Assembly: GCA_021161305.1 (NCBI GenBank) | Contig: JAGHAW010000107.1 | Span: forward strand, 1 to 8,979 | Source of the DNA: Sulfurimonas sp. | GTDB lineage: Bacteria > Campylobacterota > Campylobacteria > Campylobacterales > Sulfurimonadaceae | Reading direction: 5' to 3' | Length of the DNA: 8,979 bases | Shown: positions 7,558-8,979 of the stretch, in pieces | Layout of the letters: the number at the start of each line of letters is the position of its first letter | Numbering within the stretch: position 1 is the first letter of the stretch | Notes under the pieces: generated by a model | The model's input: only the letters and a program-made list of their open reading frames with translations | The model's database searches: none | Told to the model about the DNA's origin: nothing | Position numbers and translations under genes: made by a program

Positions 7558-8868
7558 TTATTTCCTAGTAGTAAATTTATATTGAAATTGGGTAAACACC
7601 CCATAAGCATTATCATTGATAATAAAACTGTTTTTTGTAGATGCTTCTTTTATATAATCGCCACTATCAAAATAACTAAGCCCCAACATTAAATTGATAT
7701 TTTTACTATAATTGTATTTAGTAACTATATCAACCTCATCTCCATAATGGTCATTTTGCATTGAAGCAATCGTGTAACTTTTCCATTTGCCTGTAGGTTC
7801 ATCGGCATAAAATTTATGATACTCAATTTTTACTTTTACTTTTGGCATTGGTTTAATCATAGTAAAAAGCTCATAGTCTTTTAAGTTTGACCATGACATT
7901 AAATTTAATCGCCCGTAGTATTTATCACTTGCTCCAAAAGCTCCATCAAAAGTTTCTCTGTCTGATGTTGCAGGATTATCGCCACTTGCATAGGTATAAC
8001 CTAAGCACACTTTGGTATTTAATGATTTAAGATGGAACCCTCCTTCTATATGTACGCCTACTCCATCAATATCAACAGTTGTGTTATTAAGCTTAGTAAA
8101 ATCTCCAAAAGATTTTAGATAGGTCATATCATAAAAATATCCATATAGATTAGCATCATATAGGCGAAAACCGGCATAATAACTCTTCATAGAAATATAT
8201 GCTTCATTGCTTCTTTTATTTTGCTTGTAAGCAAATATTGGCTCAGCAGCTGCAGTTTTTCTATATGCATAGTGTCCATACATTCCTCCTCCATAATAAC
8301 CGTGTCTATGTTCAAGGCTGAATTTATCAGGGTCATGAAGCATGGTAGCTCCATAAAAAAAGTCTAAATAGTTATCTTCGTTTTTATAGGAAACTTTAAC
8401 TGCATCCCAAATCCATTTTCCGGCATTTTTCCATTCTCCGGGTCCAAAAACTCTATTATCGCCATATGCGATTTTTTGACGACCTATAGTTACGGTACTG
8501 TTTTTGTTTTGATATTGCAGATAAGTTTGATTAAGTTCAAAATAGTCTCTTTGAGGGTTGTTTTCTTGTTTAAACTCTTTGTTGTACCAATTATCGTTAT
8601 TAAATCCCCAACCTAATGCTCTTGCATCTTGCAAAGAGATTTTAGCTTTGAAATTTTCATCAAATTTATAAGTCAAACCAAGTCTCAACCGAGTCAGTAA
8701 ACAACTATCACTACTTTTACCTGTTTTAGGATTTGTTCCGTAATATTTATCATTCATATTATTAAAAGATTCAAATCGTAATCTTACTGCACCATCAACA
8801 TTGACTTGGCTATATAGTAAGTCGCTTGATAAAAACAATTCACACACTGTTCCACTTACTAACTTCAT
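7558..8868 (-). CDS. Outer-membrane porin, alginate-export-like family
   Basis: A predicted outer-membrane beta-barrel of 436 residues. Alternating polar and hydrophobic strands run throughout. GRQKIAYGDNRVFGPGEW (129-146) and the region YASGDNPATSDRETFDGAFG (293-312) with YYGRLNLMSWSNLKDYELF just after are hallmarks of the alginate_exp group. The last strand ends in FQYKF followed by a short TTRK tail. ATG 8868-8866 follows AGAGGA (8879-8874) with five-base spacing. The N-terminal 20 residues should be a signal peptide (cleavage perhaps after LLYS), but Glu10 and Asp15 interrupt its hydrophobic core. As first gene of the operon, downstream of ModE-like sites and one base before the binding-protein gene, it probably admits the same substrate across the outer membrane. 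Family members are general or specific channels, so alginate should not be taken as the substrate. Confidence 0.85.
   Translation of the reverse strand: MKLVSGTVCELFLSSDLLYSQVNVDGAVRLRFESFNNMNDKYYGTNPKTGKSSDSCLLTRLRLGLTYKFDENFKAKISLQDARALGWGFNNDNWYNKEFKQENNPQRDYFELNQTYLQYQNKNSTVTIGRQKIAYGDNRVFGPGEWKNAGKWIWDAVKVSYKNEDNYLDFFYGATMLHDPDKFSLEHRHGYYGGGMYGHYAYRKTAAAEPIFAYKQNKRSNEAYISMKSYYAGFRLYDANLYGYFYDMTYLKSFGDFTKLNNTTVDIDGVGVHIEGGFHLKSLNTKVCLGYTYASGDNPATSDRETFDGAFGASDKYYGRLNLMSWSNLKDYELFTMIKPMPKVKVKIEYHKFYADEPTGKWKSYTIASMQNDHYGDEVDIVTKYNYSKNINLMLGLSYFDSGDYIKEASTKNSFIINDNAYGVFTQFQYKFTTRK
7561..7566 (-). promoter_or_regulatory. Ribosome binding site deciding the binding-protein start
   Basis: AGGAAA on the minus strand lies inside the last codons of the porin gene, four bases before the ATG at 7556. 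It supports the 7556 start over the longer reading from 7616, whose extra 20 residues would put a non-signal-like stretch before the Sec signal peptide. Confidence 0.7.
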
Positions 8869-8899
8869 CCTTATCCTCTGTTTTATATGCTTTCTTTTT

Positions 8900-8923
8900 C
8901 GTTATGTTTGAAATTATATAACG
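8900..8923. promoter_or_regulatory. Putative ModE operator 1 (proximal, strong)
   Basis: A 24-base dyad with perfect six-base ends, CGTTAT (8900-8905) and ATAACG (8918-8923). Extended to 8898-8925 it matches the ModE consensus as I remember it for E. coli (ATCGNTATATA, six-base spacer, TATATAACGAT). The right arm TATATAACGAT (8915-8925) matches at all 11 positions, the left arm at 7 of 10 defined positions, and the spacer is six bases. The site covers a minus-strand TATAAT, so a bound regulator would block the porin-operon promoter. ModE normally binds DNA when molybdate or tungstate is plentiful. The ModE gene is not in the window; the regulator is inferred. Confidence 0.72.
8913..8918 (-). 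promoter_or_regulatory. Putative -10 box of the porin/ABC/modD operon
   Basis: A perfect TATAAT on the minus strand, with a start point expected near 8906, about 38 bases before the porin ATG. No TTGACA-like -35 box is present; the upstream minus-strand sequence is T-rich (8935-8925), as is usual for campylobacterotal sigma-70 promoters. It lies entirely inside operator 1, the arrangement expected for repression. Confidence 0.55.
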
Positions 8924-8939
8924 ATAAAAAGAAGTTTAG

Positions 8940-8963
8940 CGTTATGTTTCTTAAGATATAATG
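8940..8963. promoter_or_regulatory. Putative ModE operator 2 (distal, weaker)
   Basis: A second dyad with the same geometry, CGTTAT (8940-8945) and ATAATG (8958-8963), one mismatch from perfect at the ends. It sits exactly 40 bases from operator 1 and shares the direct repeat CGTTATGTTT (8900-8909 and 8940-8949). Against the remembered ModE arms it scores 7 of 10 on the left and 8 of 11 on the right. A spacing of about four helical turns would place two dimers on the same DNA face, allowing cooperative binding. Confidence 0.55.
8957..8962 (+). promoter_or_regulatory. Putative -10 box of a divergent promoter
   Basis: TATAAT on the plus strand inside operator 2, with T-rich sequence upstream (8945-8952) and a start point expected near 8969. 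It would drive a gene to the right of the window. No start codon for such a gene is identifiable in the remaining bases, so this is a motif-and-position call only. Confidence 0.35.
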
Positions 8964-8979
8964 AAAATAAAGAATATAA

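Noticed and set aside
7557..7616. Twenty-codon upstream extension of the binding protein into the porin gene
   Set aside because: It overlaps the porin coding region, would bury the signal peptide, and the ATG at 7556 has its own ribosome binding site one base past the porin stop.
7501..7692. Plus-strand open frame across the porin/binding-protein junction
   Set aside because: It lies antisense to two well-supported genes, with no ribosome binding site or family resemblance.
8900..8963. CRISPR-like or mobile-element repeats
   Set aside because: There are only two short copies, with internal dyad symmetry and promoter overlap; a regulatory operator pair explains them better.

Overview
The window looks like a chromosomal segment of a Campylobacterota bacterium, most likely a Sulfurimonas-like organism. 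The support is A+T-rich DNA, the adjacency of nadE and lpxK that is familiar in this phylum, protein sequences of campylobacterotal character, and promoters with a clear -10 box but no -35 box. This is a judgement from pattern recognition, not from a search.

Every gene reads on the minus strand, so transcription runs from high to low coordinates. Two blocks follow one another. The upstream block (8868 to 3844) is a tightly packed five-gene operon: an alginate-export-family outer-membrane porin, a periplasmic NMT1/SsuA/TauA-type binding protein, an SsuC/TauC-type permease, a ModC/WtpC-like ATPase with a C-terminal TOBE domain, and ModD, a NadC-like protein of molybdenum operons. The downstream block (about 3841 to 1) is housekeeping: nadE, a DegT-family aminotransferase, lpxK, argB, and the start of an unidentified gene cut by the window edge. 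Gaps within both blocks are short or are overlaps, and several starts are TTG or GTG.

The most interesting part is the upstream block with its control region (8869-8979). That region holds two dyads of the same geometry, exactly 40 bp apart, that match the ModE (molybdate-responsive regulator) operator as I recall it. The proximal one has a perfect right arm and covers a minus-strand TATAAT for the operon. The distal one covers a plus-strand TATAAT that could drive a divergent gene beyond the window. Together with modD and the TOBE-bearing ATPase this points to a molybdenum- or tungsten-related uptake system. Its binding protein and permease, however, belong to the sulfonate/nitrate/taurine group rather than ModA/ModB, TupA/TupB or WtpA/WtpB, and it carries its own porin. 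A complete path from outer membrane to cytoplasm for molybdate, tungstate or a complexed form is the working hypothesis; the substrate cannot be read from sequence.

Oddities: nadE has conserved-looking coding sequence upstream of any usable start codon, which suggests a one-base indel. The porin signal peptide has two acidic residues where a hydrophobic core is expected. The binding-protein start should be moved 60 bases inward. I found no RNA genes, CRISPR arrays, insertion sequences or strong terminators, and no gene-free stretch longer than 300 bases.
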